Of a stretch of DNA of 8,000 bases, positions 6,579 to 8,000 are shown piece after piece. The notes under the pieces were generated by a model, which did no database searches, was not told the origin of the DNA, and saw only the letters and a list, made by a program, of their open reading frames with translations. Each line of letters opens with the position of its first letter. Position 1 is the first letter of the stretch. Source of the stretch: an uncultured Saprospiraceae bacterium (GTDB lineage Bacteria; Bacteroidota; Bacteroidia; Chitinophagales; Saprospiraceae); NCBI GenBank assembly GCA_937959375.1, contig CALGLS010000578.1:1-8000 (forward strand), written 5' to 3'. A program made the position numbers and the translations under genes.

Positions 6579-8000
6579 TCTGAAGTTTTTTCTTACTGGA
6601 CTGATGTTCTTTTTTGTAGCAGTTGTTGCGCAAGGGCAGTTCACGATGGAAGGTCGGGTGACTTCAAAAACTAGTGAACAAGCTTTGTCAGGTGTAGAAA
6701 TTTTTAATCATCAAACTCAACAAATAGAAGAAACGGACGAACAAGGCCGATACATCTTTGAAAACCTAAAAGAAGGTGAATATCAGTTCTCTATATTTGC
6801 ACTTCAGTACGAAACCTTGACCCTCTTAATTCGAATTGAAAAAGATAGGATTCATAATTTTGAGTTGCTTGATTTGAATATTGAATTGACAGAAGCACAG
6901 ATCGTAGAAAAGCGAGAAGAACTCTTTACCATTAAGCAACTCAATGATGTAGAAGGCACGGCGGTTTTTGCTGGAAAGAAAACAGAAGTTGTTGTACTAA
7001 GTTTGGTCAAAGGAAATCTCGCCAACAATAATGGCCGACAAGTTTACGCACAAGTTTCTGGTTTGAATATCTACGAAGGAAATGACGGAGGTCTTCAACT
7101 CAATGTAGGTGGTCGCGGTCTTGATCCCAATCGAACGTCCAATTTCAATACGCGACAAAACGGATACGACATTAGTGCAGATGTACTGGGTTACCCCGAA
7201 AGTTATTACTCACCGCCATCGGAAGCGATGTCAGAAATTCGAATTATTCGTGGCGCAGGTTCCTTGCAATATGGTACGCAGTTTGGTGGCCTAATTGATT
7301 TTCAAATCAGAAAAGCGCCATTGTATAAACCGCTGGAGATTCGTACAAACCAGACGGTAAGTTCTTTTAATGGCTTCAATACTTTCAATGCGATTGGAGT
7401 CAATAAAAACAAGTTTTCGGCCAACGCCTTTTACAATTATAAAAGAGGAGATGGTTACCGACCTAATTCAGAGTACCGTTCTTCCAACTTCTTTTTAGCG
7501 CTGGATTATCGATTGAGTAAGCGAACGGAATTTGGATTTGAGTTGACTCGATTCAACTATTTAGCTAAGCAAGCAGGTGGTTTGACGGATCAACAATTTG
7601 AGTCAAATCCGCGCATGAGTACTAGAGATCGGAATTGGTTTCAAGTAGATTGGAAGTTATATCATTTCAACTTTAAACATAGTTTTAATGCTTTCTCAAA
7701 GTTGACGGTTAGTCTGTTTGGTTTGGATGCTTCACGTTTTTCAGTTGGTTATAGAGGCAATCCGATTAACTTAAACGAAAACCCAATTACATCCATTGAC
7801 GAGCAAGATGTCAATGGGAATTATATCAATCCTCGCGATTTAATTTTAGGTGAGTTTAAAAATTACGGAGCTGAAGTACGCTACTTAACGAAGTATCGGA
7901 TTGCCAATAAACGATCCGTTTTTCTAATAGGAGGCAAGTATTACAACGCCAATAATACTTCAATTCAAGGTCCTGGTTCATTGGGCGCTGAGGCGAATTT
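6571..8000 (+). CDS. FecA-like TonB-dependent receptor (partial at right edge)
   Basis: The frame is open from ATG 6571 to the window end: 476 codons plus two bases, with the rest of the barrel outside. A signal peptide (MINLKFF, hydrophobic core, likely cleavage near residues 20-23) is followed by a carboxypeptidase-D-like regulatory domain (about 24-105; DEQGRYIFENLKEGEY at 56-71). A TonB-box-like KKTEVVVL (136-143) leads into the plug, with NVGGRGLDPNRTSNFNTRQ (178-196), GYDISADVLGYPESYYSPP (198-216) and IRGAGSLQYGTQFGGLIDF (226-244). These resemble FecA-type ferric dicitrate receptors; beta-barrel strands follow from about 250. The family imports chelated iron across the outer membrane using TonB energy. 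The true ligand cannot be read from sequence. The start lies 8 bases inside the preceding gene, suggesting coupling. A later ATG at 6604 would remove the basic N-terminus of the signal peptide, so 6571 is preferred. Confidence 0.9.
   Translation, partial: MINLKFFLTGLMFFFVAVVAQGQFTMEGRVTSKTSEQALSGVEIFNHQTQQIEETDEQGRYIFENLKEGEYQFSIFALQYETLTLLIRIEKDRIHNFELLDLNIELTEAQIVEKREELFTIKQLNDVEGTAVFAGKKTEVVVLSLVKGNLANNNGRQVYAQVSGLNIYEGNDGGLQLNVGGRGLDPNRTSNFNTRQNGYDISADVLGYPESYYSPPSEAMSEIRIIRGAGSLQYGTQFGGLIDFQIRKAPLYKPLEIRTNQTVSSFNGFNTFNAIGVNKNKFSANAFYNYKRGDGYRPNSEYRSSNFFLALDYRLSKRTEFGFELTRFNYLAKQAGGLTDQQFESNPRMSTRDRNWFQVDWKLYHFNFKHSFNAFSKLTVSLFGLDASRFSVGYRGNPINLNENPITSIDEQDVNGNYINPRDLILGEFKNYGAEVRYLTKYRIANKRSVFLIGGKYYNANNTSIQGPGSLGAEAN

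Noticed and set aside
7109..7294. Plus-strand open frame of 61 codons
   Set aside because: It is out of frame within the plug domain of the TonB receptor, whose own frame is clearly coding.

Overview
The window looks like a chromosomal segment of a Bacteroidota species (Flavobacteriia, Cytophagia or Saprospiria type). The reasons are AT-rich DNA, starts without clear Shine-Dalgarno sequences, two TAnnTTTG-type -7 promoter elements, Bacteroidota-type lipoproteins with acidic residues after the lipid-bearing cysteine, and gene families largely typical of this phylum. The species cannot be named from the sequence.

Layout: (1) 1-1986, minus strand, holds the N-terminal 662 codons of a large SNF2-type helicase. 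It runs off the left edge, so its ATPase core is not visible. (2) 1987-2843 is an 857-base divergent intergenic region. It holds a leftward promoter for the helicase, a strong leftward intrinsic terminator with no visible gene to terminate, a perfect 12+12 bp inverted repeat, a recurring CAAATAGCTGTT-like motif, and a rightward promoter just before the next gene. (3) 2844-8000, plus strand, is a tight four-gene operon: DUF4856 lipoprotein, imelysin-family lipoprotein, a vitamin K-dependent gamma-carboxylase-like HTTM membrane protein, and a FecA-like TonB-dependent receptor cut by the right edge. The second and third genes overlap by 17 bases, and the third and fourth by 8.

The operon reads as an envelope metal-uptake system. 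The receptor would import a ferric chelate or similar ligand across the outer membrane. The two lipoproteins, one imelysin and one with a possibly imelysin-like double H-x-x-x-E motif, would bind metal or ligand near it. The most interesting member is the carboxylase homologue. It keeps the lysine matching the catalytic base of human GGCX, the key histidines, and the C-terminal soluble part. Bacteroidota use menaquinone, a vitamin K2, as their usual quinone, so the cofactor would be available. This raises the untested idea that the protein modifies glutamates on the co-encoded lipoproteins or receptor, making metal-binding residues. No mobile element, CRISPR array, tRNA or rRNA was seen.
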